Assembly (NCBI GenBank): GCA_016584305.1
Contig: JACEEZ010020103.1
Location: 393,785 to 457,784 of the forward strand
DNA from: Chionoecetes opilio
Taxonomy: Eukaryota; Arthropoda; Malacostraca; Decapoda; Majidae
DNA: 64,000 nt
Reading direction: 5' to 3'
Below the pieces are notes generated by a model. It saw only the letters and a program-made list of their open reading frames with translations. It made no database searches and was not told the DNA's origin. The position numbers and the translations under genes are program-made. This document shows, piece after piece, positions 33,722 to 46,900 of this stretch (within the stretch, counting starts at the first letter, position 1; every line of letters begins with the position of its first letter).

Positions 33722-34863
33722 CCGTAGATAACAGTAAAGTCGCCAGGACAACTTTTTTTTCTGTTTACAGACGTGTGGTGGCGTTAATACTTACATTTCT
33801 ACATCCATGATTTCAGGAAAGTTAGAAGGGGCTATCTGGAGAGTCTGTGTCATTTTGTGTCTTCATCTGTGTCATAGTATGGCTATAAATGAACAAATTT
33901 CAAAAATATTTACAAAGTGGCTACCAATAGTAGAGTCGCCATCTACCTTAGATAACAGTGAAGTCGCCAGTTCTACGTTTCTTTGTTATTTACAGACGTG
34001 TGGTGGCGTTAATACTTACATTTGTACATCCATGATTTCAGGAAAGTTAGAAAGGGTCTATCTGGAAAGTCTGTGTCATTTTGTGCCTTCATCTGTGTCA
34101 TATTAGGGCTATAAATGAACAAATGACAAAAATTAAAACCGAGTGGCGACCTCACTATACCTACTACAGTAAAGTCGCCAGCTAGTATTTTAACCCAACA
34201 GTTGAGTCGCCACTCTGGGGAATTCAGGGAAATTAGAGAGTTAAAGTAAAACAAGTCTCTGTATATATTAGCTGCGGAAGATGCTTGGATATATAAAAAT
34301 TCCTCTGCCAACGTGAAAATAAATTCTATTCAAGTTTGAAAGATCTGGCAAGTCTGTGTTCTGTCACCCGAAAAGCTACTGTTACTGTCTGTCATCGCGC
34401 GAAGAAAAACGTGAGAAGCAAAATGCGCAACAGTTATATTTGCAGATACAAAGCATAAAACAATGTTGAAACAGGGTAGATTATACAATCATGACAAACT
34501 ACTGTGTAACATCTTCAGTGGCACATAAAAATCAGTAGTGATGCTATAGTTTGTAATATTTGGCGCCTGGCGACTTCACTGCAGGTGGCGACTTCACTGT
34601 TATCTACGGTAGTGTTTATTTACTGAGTGTCGTACCGCTGTCGTCGTCGCCCAAAAAAAAAACGCGTAGTGAAATTTGAAACCGTATATACTTGCAGATA
34701 CAAAGCATAAAACAACGCTGAAACAGGGTAGATTATACAGTCATGATATAAACTACTGTGTATTATCTTCAGTGGCACATAAAAATCAGTAGTAATGCTA
34801 TAATTCGTAATATATGGCGCCTGGCGACATGACTGCAGGTGGCGACTTGACTGTTATCTACGG
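33722..34863. mobile_element. TA-MITE, outer copy, interrupted by a second copy
   Basis: Its ends are CCGTAGATAACAGTAAAGTC and the inverse. TA precedes it (33720-33721); after it, CA stands where TA is expected. Another member of the same family lies inside. Comparison with the copy at 28.1-28.6 kb shows that the outer copy was split at CGCCA|TTAGTG-type sequence. Confidence 0.8.
33946..34609. mobile_element. TA-MITE, inner nested copy
   Basis: CCTTAGATAACAGTGAAGTC begins it and ACTGTTATCTACGG ends it, with TA on both sides (33944-33945, 34610-34611). It sits within the outer copy of its own family. An additional AGTAAAGTCGCCAG near 34169 suggests a further internal rearrangement. Confidence 0.8.
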
Positions 34864-35118
34864 CAGCTATTAAGAAATATTTGATAACCAATTAATTTAT
34901 CAACAATAGGGCGAGAAGTAAATAAGATGACTAAAGTATGGTGTGTATGTATAAAATAGTGGTGTTGAAGGAAAAGAAAAAATTATGATATTCACTCAAA
35001 ATGGGAGGCAATGGATAGCATTAGTTGGAAGCGTATCATCGGCCGTTTAACCTCGTAAGACATTGTGGGAAAATCTGACGTTAAACAGAAAAGAAGAATG
35101 GTACAAGGGGAGAATTAA
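34864..35118. other. No gene recognised
   Basis: AT-rich linker with no supported feature. Confidence 0.4.
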
Positions 35119-35125
35119 GGTGGAT

Positions 35126-35988
35126 CATAGACCACTGTATACCTGGACTGCACACGCGACAATGTTTTGAATTGCGGGGCTGCATAGGGGCCTGCGAAGT
35201 GCCCGACAAAGAGATATAGTGGTCTATGGACTATCATATAGACTGGTTTATCAGTAGGCTATATATGATATACTGTAATCTTCGTAAATGTTTGTTCTAT
35301 AATATTATCAAATAAAAAACTAAAACACGCTAAAGAAATGCCATTACGAGACTATGAAGAAATATGCATAAACTTAATATTCACTTAACTCTTCACCATT
35401 TAAAACTTTGCGAGTCAACTTTTATCATGAAGGGTATCAATAGAAGCGCAATTTTATTAGCTTTCCATTGCTATATTTCGTTATCTGATAAATTAATTAG
35501 AACCATGCATAAATTAGCGTTAAATAAATAAATAATCATCAATCGAGTAATTTTCCCGATTGATGTTATTTATTTACTTATATATTTCGTTTTCTGATAA
35601 ATGAATTAGTACCATGTATAAATTAGCGTTGACTAAATAAATAACCTCATCAATCGGGAAAATTACCCGATTGATGATTTATTTATTTAGTTAACGCTAA
35701 TTTATGCATGGTTCTAATTCATTTATCAGATAATGAAATATAGCAATGGAAAGCTAATAAAATTGCGCTTCTATTGATACCCTTCATGATAAAAGTTGAC
35801 TCGCAAAGTTTTAAATGGCGAAGAGTTTAAGTGAATATTAAGTTCATGCATATTTCTTCAGAGTCTCGTAATGGCATTTCTTTAGCGTGTTTTACTGTTT
35901 TTTATTTGATAATATTATAGAACAAACATTTACGAAGATTACAGTATATCATATATACTGATAAACCAGTCTATATGATCCATATAGT

Positions 35989-36027
<39 letters not shown>

Positions 36028-36043
36028 TATATATATATTATAT

Positions 36044-36077
<34 letters not shown>

Positions 36078-36159
36078 GAATCCGAGCGGCCCTCCGACTT
36101 CAGGCCCTTGTGCGACAGGCCGATATTCTGTGCGCAGTCCAGGTATACAGTGGTCTATG
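35126..36159. mobile_element. Foldback element, copy D, with 7-bp target duplication
   Basis: Perfect 26-bp inverted ends begin CATAGACCACTGTATACC. GGTGGAT flanks both sides (35119-35125, 36160-36166). The inner arms and core match copies A-C, while the termini are unlike those of A/C or B. A (TA)n run of about 80 bp (35992-36075) occurs only in the right arm. Confidence 0.9.
35992..36075 (+). repeat. (TA)n microsatellite
   Basis: Nearly pure TA interrupted by ATATTATATA, inside the right arm of foldback D. Confidence 0.95.
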
Positions 36160-36432
36160 GGTGGATATAATGTTAAAGAACTAGAAGAGGTTAATGGGTC
36201 CAGATGGAGTATTTATGTAGTTAGCTACATCTTAAAAGAATACAGACAACAAAAAGTATCCAATGACATAATTGACTTAATTGAAATCGGGTACAGTTTC
36301 TAAGTAATGGATAAGATCTGATATAATCCCAAGTTATACAAAAAGTTGAAGGAAGGTGTACTAACTAAATAACAGCGCTGACTATAATAGTGTCATGTAG
36401 TTAGTGTACCGGTAGTCCCTTTTTGGCATTAA

Positions 36433-36635
36433 CCCCTTCACGCCCAGATCTTTCCTTTGCTATTAAAATCTTCTGTGGTTAGCCATAAAATTACAAAAAG
36501 TCACTGAATATACCAAATTAGTTAGTGGACAAGGATACTAAACAGGTCATAGCTATAAAATATTGCTTATAGTCACTAAAAATTGTCTAATGTTACCCAA
36601 ATTACAATGGAAATTACGTTCTGGGTCTCAAGGGG
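36433..36635. mobile_element. TTAA-MITE (piggyBac-like), copy 1
   Basis: CCCCTTCACGCCCAGA at the left and the inverted AGACCCAGA...CCCC type end at the right are bounded by TTAA on both sides (36429-36432, 36636-36639). A second copy is in SNX6 intron 9 at 50.02-50.23 kb. Confidence 0.75.
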
Positions 36636-36639
36636 TTAA

Positions 36640-36899
36640 ATCAATCAATCAGTGGGAGGGGCCATGGAGGCAAGGACCAACTACTGAAGGGGGCGTTGTC
36701 GTAAAAAGGTTAACCATCGTGTAAGGTAGACAAGAGAATGAAGACGTGAAGCCTTTCCTGTATGATACCAAGAGCGTAGCAGTGAATAAATAAAAGTGAG
36801 ACTGCAACAATCCTTACAGGGGAGAGGAAGTAGACATCGAAAGAAAGAATTGCTTGAGGATAAAAGTATATAGAGGGAACTTAAAGAACAGTACATAAG
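36640..36899. other. No gene recognised
   Basis: GCCATGGAGGCAAGGACC near 36660 resembles the right end of the hAT-like element at 61.9-62.4 kb (about 62391). Nothing else is recognised. Confidence 0.4.
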
Positions 36900-37690
36900 T
36901 TTGGGATAGTAGAGAAACTAGGAAAGAAATGGTTTGAATAATGAGCTGAAAGAAACTTAGATAGCGAGAAGAAATACGCGTACATTGAAAAGGCTAGTTC
37001 AGTAGACTTTTCACAGACAACTGAACTGAAAGCAAGCAAGAGAAGGAAAGTTTTGGGTTACCTAGTAGAGAAAATAGGAAGGAAATGGATGGAATAGAAA
37101 GCTGAAAGGAACTTAGACTGCGAGAAGAAATACATCAGGAAATATATATAGCCTACTTCATGAAAAGGCTAGTTCAGTATGCTATTCACAGACAACTGGA
37201 CTGAAATGAAGCCAGAGAAGGTTAAGAGAAGGAAAGTTTTGGGTGAGTAGAGAAAATATGGAAAAATGGATCGAATAAAAAGCTGAAAGGAACTTAGATA
37301 GCGAGAAGAAATACATTGAAAAGGCCAGTTCAGTAGCCTTTTCACAGACAACTGGACTGAAATGAAGCCAGAGCAGGGGAAGGGGCTTAGAGAAGGACGT
37401 TTTTGGGTTAGTAGGGAAAATAGGAAAGGAATGGATGGAAAAAACAGCTGAAATCTAGACAGCGAGAAGAAATACATTAGGAAATACAATGAAAAGGTAC
37501 AGTAGGGAGATGCCTGAACAACATAAAGAAGTACAGCTTTCTACATTATTTTAGAGAAATGTAGAAGTTTGGAATGGACTAAATGAGGAGCTACTAGGTG
37601 ATATCGGCAAAGAATGTGTAAAATGTTGAAAGAAAGACTGGATAAATGTAGATACGGAGACGGGACCAAACAAATGTAGCTGAAACTATT
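36900..37690 (+). mobile_element. Tandemly repeated LINE 3' fragment
   Basis: A unit of about 170-190 bp with GCTGAAAGGAACTTAGA and GCGAGAAGAAATACAT recurs three to four times (36940-37460). It leads into a LINE C-terminus with VEVWNGLNEELLG and later DKxRYGDxT-like residues near 37560-37670. It ends about 200 bp before the SNX6 start codon. Confidence 0.6.
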
Positions 37691-37834
37691 ATTATAGGTA
37701 AGGAAAGAACCACATTACAATAGCCCCGTTACGAAGACCAACTTAACACCCAATGACACAGGATACACTTAGATCCTACATAGCTATATATTAACGCCCC
37801 CTGAGTCCTATCTAAGCCTCTATACTAGTTTATA

Positions 37835-37896
37835 AGGTGTTGAGAGGGACAACTTGACACTTCCCCCCTCGGCCCGCCACTTGTAGCCGCGCAGCC
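37835..37896 (+). promoter_or_regulatory. Candidate SNX6 5' UTR
   Basis: The stretch upstream of the start codon is GC-rich and includes CCCCTCGGCCCGCCACTTG. No TATA box is obvious. The transcription start is not determined. Confidence 0.4.
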
Positions 37897-37902
37897 ATGA
37901 TG
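37897..37902 (+). CDS. SNX6: SNX6 exon 1 (ATGATG)
   Basis: Only two codons are here, followed by a donor GTAGGC. Joined to exon 2 the protein starts MMDGMED, like the MMEG start of vertebrate SNX6, which is why this ATG was chosen over the downstream ATG at 38009. Confidence 0.75.
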
Positions 37903-40900
37903 GTAGGCGGTGCTGGCCTGTATCTGTGTTTACTCCTATTTGTGACTGAATTAACCCGCTTTCGGTGATCTAAGTGAACTAATGGCTGGTGTATTGTTTC
38001 AGGACGGGATGGAAGACGTGCTGCATGCCGAGACAAATGGCACTAAGGTAGGAGTACGTGTGTTAATTGTTGGTAATGAGTGGTGAGTCTTGTGACCACT
38101 GCCTGCCTCTGCCTCCCACCAACCCTGCCTGGCCTGGCCTTATGTCATGTCTGCGTCACGCCCTGGGCATGAATGACCAGGCTGAATAGACTCCTCACAC
38201 CAGTGTATTAAGTGTTAAAAGCCATGCCCTTTAGATACGTAGTTCTCAGTGTGTGCAGAGTTATTGTTTGTGTGTGTGTGTGTTGCCTACCACGTACTAT
38301 GTCCCTGTAGGGGGCGGCAGCCTGGGCCAGTCAGCAGCAAGGTCTGGTGTGCAGCTGCCAACTGCTGCGGAATAACCGCAGTGGTTAGCAGTTTCAACCA
38401 ATACTCTCTATTGACTAATACTCTCCTGACCTAACTGACCTGGGGGGGGGGCTGCGCCACACCCAGACCCCCCTGCTAGTTAACTAACTTAACCTCGCCT
38501 TTGATCACGTATCCTAATCTCCCTGGGGGGTGGTTCGCTCACCCCCTGCCTCCCCTTGTGTTATTTTTAATTTCGGTGTATGTGCAGTTTAAACCAATAT
38601 ACGATCGGTGGTTTTAAGTATCCTGAACGTTTCGTTCTTATCTTCAGGATTATTTTTAACCCCTACAACAGCTGGCGGAAATGAAAAATAACACGTGGGG
38701 GGGGGGGAGAACCCCCCCCCACCCCAGTGAAATTAGGTTACTTAATCAATGTCCAGGCTAGGTTAGTTAACTAGCAGGGGGGTCTGGCTATGTCAGGAGA
38801 GTATTGGTCAAAAGGGAGTATTGATTGAAACTGCATATTTAACTAAATTTCCGCCGGCTGTTGTAGGGGTTAGAAATACTCTTTATGATGAGAATTAAAT
38901 GTTCAGGATACTTACAACCACCGGTCGTGCAGGGTTGTCAGTGCACTGATACCGAGTTATCACACAAGTGTCCTGCATTGTGCAGGGAGATAATGTGGAG
39001 TGGCGGCGCGGCTATCTGCCATTGTTCCCATTTCCTGGAAGTCACTTGTTAGTTATGCCACGGCCAGGAGGAGGAGGTTGTGTGTACTGCAGATGTTATG
39101 AGATGCTATTCTTTGATATGCTTACCTATCCTATGAGATGTGATTTACTTACGTATATGCTTACCATGACATAACATATTAGGAAAGATGCAATGATAAT
39201 TTAAAAGCTAATAAGTTGTTAATCTTGGAAAAAAACGTCAATGTTATTCTTTGCTGTGCTTACCATGGCATGTAGAATAAGATAAATTGGTGTAAGGATA
39301 GTTTAAAAGCTAAAAACTTATTAACCTTACAAAAAAACGCCATATTTAGGAAATTGTGATTTAGGTGTTAAGATTAATCTGGTTGATTTTAGTGTCATGG
39401 TATCCACTAGCTAATCTAAATTTGGATTAAATGTACTGAAATCTTAGCCATAAAGAACATATCAATTGTCTTTTAGGATGGAAGTTTTGTGTAAGGTTAT
39501 CATTTTTATCTATGACAACTTGTTTTGTTAGGGTAGAGGTAATATGATAGCACGCCAATACTCCCTTCAGTACAAAGTGTGTTGTTTTGTTAGGGTAGTG
39601 GTAATATGATAGCACGCCAATACTCCCTTCAGTACAAAGTGTGTTGTTTCAGAGTGGGCGATCAGACACAGTGGACCTCAATGACAGTTCTCTGCAGGTG
39701 GATATTTCTGACGCCTTGAGTGAGAGAGAGAAAGTAAAGTTTACCGTCCATACCAAAGTGAGTTATTCTAAGTTGTTCATGTGGCTTTAATTATGACTCG
39801 GTATATTACCATGCATTTTGTATTTCCATTGATAAATATTGATTGTTAATTAATATGATAATTGATAATATTGATAATTGATGATTGATAATATTGATGA
39901 TTGTATAATTGATACATTGATTTAACGGTATTATTTTGGTAGTGGGCTTTCAATTCTTAGGATTCTTATCTATATCATCGTGTTGATTTCTTCATTCTAA
40001 GTATTTTGAACCCTATTTCCCATGGCGCAATTGAATAATAATGTAAAAATAATAAGTAAGTACAGGGAGGTCCCGAAGATACGAGCAGTTAGGTTCCACC
40101 TGGCATACTCGTAAAGCGAAATCTCGTATAATGAAACACATAACTAATGGTAAAATATAGGTTTGGTTCCAGGACACTATCAATAAAAAAAAAAAAAAAA
40201 AAAATAAAAAATGTTTTTCAAGCTAAAATAAACTATAGCAAACACAACAAACACACAGTGTCTATATTACCCACACTGTACTACCTATTCTGTAGAAAAA
40301 GCATTCTGAAAGAGAAAATAGCACACAAAATAACATAACTGCACATTAATTAAACATAAAACATGCATAACAAGCAAAAAAGACGTTGTAATGTAGGGGA
40401 CGCCGTGTGATACAAGAGAAGGTAGTGTAGCGGTCCCAAGGCTAGGGCCGCACACCTGCTAATTACCCCTAAAGGTCAGGCCCCGCCATATGCTTAATTA
40501 CCCTTCAGGTAATGCCTTGCTAGGGATGACCTGCCGCGCCATATGCTTAATTACCCTTCAGGTCACGGCTTCCTAGGGGTGACCTCACTGGGGTCAACCA
40601 AATCTCCCTTTGTCCAGCCTGGGAGTGGTAGGGCGCGCATTTTGAACTTGATAATTTTACTCACCCCAGTTTGAATGTCGTAGCATTGGATTTTCGATCT
40701 CGTATATTGAAAATAGACCCTAATTTACACCTCTCGTATCATCGGATTCTCGTATACCGAATGCTCGTATAACGGGACCTCCCTGTAAATGTAAGTATGG
40801 TTGTTTATACTCTATAACTGTCATGCACACTGTAATAACATCAGGAATACTTTCAGGGAAGTATGTATGCATATTCTTGAAGCCATGTTATTTTGAGAAA

Positions 40901-43900
40901 GAACATGTATGCATTATTTGTGCATGTATTTACCTGGGGTTGATGGGTGAGACTGGGCGTGCCATTTGTGGCAATAAGGTGTTACTATTACTGTGTTTGT
41001 GTACTACCTCATGTAGGTCTCGTGGCCTCTTGTAGCTTCTTTACATATATTCCTTATGTTCTTATGTGTGTTTCAGACGACCCTGCCAGACTACAACAAG
41101 CCAGAGTTCTCTGTGGTGCGCCAACATGAGGAGTTCATCTGGCTGCACGACCGCTTTGAGGAGAATGAGGACTATGGCGGCTATATTGTAAGCTGTGTTG
41201 AGTAAATCTTAGCCTTTGAAAACGTTCTTCTAAAGTTTAAAGGTTTAAGATTAGGTTCCTAGACTTTGGTTTTAGATGGAGCATAAATGTATGAAACAAG
41301 TTTATATTGCTGATATTTTCCTCAAATAAGATTTATTTTAATCCTCAGTATTTTTATGAATCCATATGAGTATTCCTGTTTAAAAGTGCAGAAATGTTTA
41401 TATATAATATGTAACTAATAAAACAAATAACACCTAAGGTTTTTAATGTCTACTGATATTGTTTATAGGATGTCCCTTCTCTTTGTTTATTAAGCCATGT
41501 GCATTGCTAGGGATGTCACCTTTGTGAAGCCAAGGATGAAGAAGACTGTTTCGCTCTAAAATAACTTGAAAAACAGTGCAGTAAATAACACACTTTACAG
41601 GAACTACAATGTGTAGGTCTCATGGCTTCTTGTAGCTTCCTTATATTCTTATGTTCTTACTTTCTAATCTGTATTCCTGGCAGATCCCGCCTCCACCGCC
41701 CCGGCCTGACTTTGATGCCTCCCGGGAAAAGCTGCAAAAGTTGGGGGAAGGCGAGGGCAGCATGACCAAAGAGGAGTTCAGCAAGATGAAGCAGGAGCTG
41801 GAAGCGTGTGTAGTATTCCTGCTCTTCCCCTAGCCTAGGGGCTTCACAGATTAGCACTAACTTGCTGATGTAGTTTTTTAATTTTAAACTGAGAAATAAA
41901 AAAAAATCGGAGAAATTCAAAGTTGGAAATTTTTAATCAAAATCTTAAAAAAGCTTTATAAGGATAGCTAGGTAGAAAAATAGATTATTGAAGTTGAGTT
42001 TGTAAGAAGTAAACCTGTGAATTACATTATCATGGTCTACAAGATTCTTCTTTCTGTTTAACGTCAATTAATTCTGTTTGTAGGGAAGAGTAATAATAAT
42101 AACAATATATAATATCTAATGATAATTCCTGTTTGCAGGGAGTACTTGGCCACCTTCAAGAAGACAGTGGCCATGCATGAAGTGTTCCTCACCAGACTAG
42201 CCCAACACATTGTCTTCAGAAACGACCACAACTTTAAAGTGTTCCTCGAGTATGAACAAGATGTGAGTATAGCGAGACGTCTTCCCCTGAGTGTTTGGGT
42301 CTTTACTACCAACACATTTTTCTTTCCTAAAAATACAATTAAGACTGTCATTGTAATTCTCCTTCTTCATTGTCTTCTTCATCACTGTCATTGTAATTCT
42401 CCTTCATTGTCTTCATCACTCATTGTAATTCTCCTTCATTGTCTTCATCACTGTCATTGTAATTCTTCTTCATTGTCTTCATCACTGTCATTGTAATTCT
42501 CCTTCATCACTGTCATTGTAATTCTCCTTCTTCATTGTCTTCTTCATCACTGTCATTGTAATTCTCCTTCTTCATCACTGTCATTGTAACTCTCCTTCAT
42601 TGTCTTCTTCATCACTGTCATTGTAATTCTCCTTCTTCATTGTCTTCTTCATCACTGTCATTGTAACTCCTTCATTGTCTTCTTCATCACTGTCATTGTA
42701 ATTCTCCTTCTTCATTGTCTTCTTCATCACTGTCATTGTAACTCTCCTTCATCACTGTCATTGTAATTCTCCTTCATTGTCTTCTTCATCACTGTCATTG
42801 TAACTCTCCTTCATCACTGTCATTGTAACTCTCCTTCATTGTCTTCTTCATCACTGTCATTGTAATTCTCCTTCTTCATTGTCTTCTTCATCACTGTCAT
42901 TGTAACTCTCCTTCATTGTCTTCTTCATCACTGTCATTGTAATTCTCCTTCTTCATTGTCTTCTTCATCACTGTCATTGTAATTCTCCTTCATCACTGTC
43001 ATTGTAACTCTCCTTCATTGTCTTCTTCATCACTGTCATTGTAATTCTCCTTCATCACTGTCATTGTAACTCCTTCATTGTCTTCTTCATCACTGTCATT
43101 GTAATTCTCCTTCATTGTCTTCTTCATCACTGTCATTGTAACTCCTTCATCACTGTCATTGTAATTCTCCTTCATCACTGTCATTGTAATTCTCCTTCTT
43201 CATCACTGTCATTGTAATTCTCCTTCTTCATCACTGTCATTGTAATTGGTCTTACTAACATGGTAGTTGGCCCTGACTGCTAAGAATGCTGTCACATATA
43301 TCTGTCTCCACTACACTGTATCATCATTGAATTGATAGCCAGGATTCATATTACTACAGGAACTACCACATATAGGTCTCACAGCCTTTTATAGCTTCCT
43401 TATTTTCTTAAGATCATAAGAAAATAAGGAAGCTACAAGAGGCTGCGAGACCTACACGTGGTAGTTCCTGTAGTTCTTATGTTCTTATGTTATATGCTTT
43501 ACTTATACTGAGTACATTTTTTCTTTCACAGTTGTCAGTCAGAACGAATTGATTTTAACCATTGATTTGATAGACAGGATTCATGTTCTACACTAATACT
43601 GAGTGCATTTTTTATATGTTATACTGAGTAACTACATTTTTTATAGGTTATTTTTTATGTTATACTGAGTAACTACATTTTTTATAGGTTATTTTTTATG
43701 TTATACTGAGTAACTACATTTTTTATAGGATATTTTTTATGTTATACTGAGTAACTACATTTTTTATAGGTTATTTTTTATGTTATACTGAGTAACTACA
43801 TTTTTTATAGGTTATTTTTTATAGGTTATACTGAGTAACTACATTTTTTATAGGTTATTTTTTATATGTTATACTGAGTAACTACATTTTTTATAGGTTA

Positions 43901-46900
43901 TTTTTTATAGGTTATACTGAGTAACTACATTTTTTATAGGTTATACTGAGTAACTACATTTTTTATAGGTTATACTGAGTAACTACATTTTTTAATAGGT
44001 TATTTTTTATGGGTTATGCTGAGTAACTACATTTTTTATAGGTTATACTGAGTAACTACATTTTTTATAGGTTATACTGAGTAACTACATTTTTTAAAGG
44101 TTATACTGAGTAACTACATTTTTTATGGGTTATACTGAGTAAGTACATTTTTTAATAGGTTTTTTTTTATGGGTTATACTGAGTAACTACATTTTTAAAA
44201 GTTTTTTTTTTTATGGGTTATACTGAGTAACTACATTTTTTCTTTCACAGTTGTCAGTCAGAACGAAAAACAAGAAGGAGAAGGTTGAGGGTCTATTCAA
44301 GAGCTTCAACAAGTCAACAGACGAGATTCTTTTGGGGGCCACACAAAAGGACGTTGACGATTACTTTGAGCGGGAGAAAACATTCCTCCTAGAGTACCAC
44401 ACGGCAATCAAAGACACCACGATTAAGGCCGATAGGATGACACAGTCACACAAAAGTAAGTACTGTTCCTATCTATACACTGTTTTTTTTTAACGAGGTG
44501 AAAAATCCTGACCCTTTGCTGCTTACTGGCTGATGTTTAATGCCAGGAGAAGAGAATACTATGGTTCTTATAAATTTCAGTTGTATTTTATCATAGTTAA
44601 CCATATTATCAGGTAAATATAGGTATGATTTAAGCACAGAAGTAAGCACAGATCCTACCTAATGTTCTGTTAGTATCAACATGTGACAGGAACTCCCCTT
44701 AAATATGTAGGTGTTGGGTGTCCATTTCTTCTTCATCTTTCTGTTTAACGTCATTTTTCCCGTAATATATTGAGGTTAGACGGCCGATGATACACTTCCA
44801 ACAATCTCTATTCATTGCCTCAACTTCAATGCCCAATGCTGCCAGATCCTCTTCAACACACTGCCTCCATGTCTTCCTTGGCCTGCCCGGTGGACGGCGA
44901 CCTGGCATTTCCACTCCAATAGCTCTCCCCAATGCCTCACCACCTTCTCTCCTCTTCACGTGCCCAAACCACCCCAATATCCTTAGTCTCACCTGGCACT
45001 TCCACTCTTAACAGCTCTCCCCAATGCCTCACCACCTTCTCTCCTCTTCACGTGCCCAAACCACCTCAATCTCCTTACCTTCTCTCCTCTTCACGTGTCC
45101 AAACCACCTCAATTGTCTTACTCTCAGCACTGTATTCAGCTCCTTCAATCCACATCTTCTTGCCATCTCCCCCCTGATAATTATACGTCTGTCTCCCAGG
45201 TATTTTTTTCCAGGATTAATGAAAACAATATGGCATAGTTATCATCCTTCTTGATTAGTATTTGTCTGTAACAGTTCAGTCATTTCTCCAGTCCACTCTT
45301 AACAGCTCTCCCCAATGCCTCACCACCTCTCCTCTTCATGTGTCCAAACCACCTCAATTGCCTTACTCTCAGATCATTCAATCCACATTTTCTTTCCTGC
45401 ATTTCATTTATTTGCCTTTATTTTCCTTGCTTTCTTTTTCTTGCCTCATACCTATAGATAATTATATGTCTGTCTCCCCCTTTAGGTGTGGCAGACTCCT
45501 ACATCCAGCTCTCCTCCGGCCTCTCACAACTAGGAACTATCGAGGGACCGAGATTAGAGAAATTTATCAACAAAGTGGCCGATACATTTGAAAAGGCCAG
45601 GGTAAGGTAATTCCCTTCTTTGTCAATATCTATTTACTTATTGGTCTAGTCTAGGATGATGCTATTTTTTACAATTTTATGATGCTATTTTTTACAATTT
45701 TTTATATTGAAAAGTTTTTAATTTAAAAAAAAAAATTTATAACATTGTACAGGTTTTTTTAACAATTTATTTTTGCATTTTACAGTTTTTTGTTTACATT
45801 TTAGCTTTTTTTTATAGTTTTTTACATCCTACAGTGTTTTTTTTTTTACATTTTACAGCTTTTTAACATTCTAATTCTACAGCATTGATTTTTCAGCTTT
45901 TTTACATTCTACAACATTGATTTTACAGCTTTTTTACATTCTGCAACATTGATTTTGTACATTTTTTACATTCTAGTTTTTTTTGTACATTTTATTTACA
46001 TTCTACAGCTTTTTAAAACACTTAAAAAAATATTCTACACTTTTTTTTTAAATTTTTTTTTTATAACATTCTATAGTTTTTTTTTTTTAGCAGTTTGTAG
46101 GGTATTTAGGTTTTATTTTTGTCAACATGTCCCCCCCCCCCCCCCCCCCCCCTTCGGCAAAGACCAGTAATAAGGAAATGAGAGAAGTTTAAGAGAAGGC
46201 CAAAGTGAAAAGAGAAAGTAAAAGAAAGAAAAAATAGCATATATATGTACAAAAGCCAGATTTTTTTGCATACACCCACACCACCCACTCCAAATTTCAG
46301 AAGGTGGAGGGACGGGTAGCATCCGACGAAGACTTGAAGCTGTCGGACACCCTGCGTTACTACGTGAGGGACGGCAGCGCGGCCAAGGACCTCCTCTACC
46401 GCCGCCTCAGGTGTCTGGCCAACTACGAACAGGCCAACAAAAACCTGGACCGCGCAAGGGCCAAGAACAAAGACGTACATGCTGTGAGTTTGTGGGATAA
46501 ACTCTCTTAGGTTTGTGTGGGGTGAGGGTCTAATTCACTCATGCCAAACTTGCTGGTCAAGGGAGATGTAACTAGCTATCATTACACTCGACCTTCGATT
46601 AAACGGACTAGCGCTGGGATGGTAGGTCTTGGGTTCACTTGAGAGCTGGGATGGTAGGCCCTGGAGGTTTACTTGAGGGCTGAGATGGTAGGCCCTGGAG
46701 GTTCACTTGAGGGCTGGGATGGTAGGCCCTGGAGGTTCACTTGAGGGCTGGGATGGTAGGCCCTGGAGGTTCACTTGAGGGCTGGGATGGTAGGCCCTGG
46801 AGGTTCACTTGAGGGCTGGGATGGTAGGCCCTGGAGGTTCACTTGAGGGCTGGATGGTAGGTCCTGGAGGTTCACTTAGGGCTGGGATGGTAGGCCCTGG

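Noticed and set aside
38009..38011. Start codon of SNX6 at 38009
   Set aside because: An exon just upstream (37897-37902) with ATGATG and a GT donor joins in frame and gives the MM-start seen in SNX6; 38009 remains only an alternative.
42999..43184. Asp/Glu-rich repeat protein on the minus strand
   Set aside because: Product of the intron 6 minisatellite.
44699..44992. Host gene with a [13 protein letters not shown] domain
   Set aside because: The motif set is the C-terminal end of a LINE ORF2 and lies in an SNX6 intron with local duplications.
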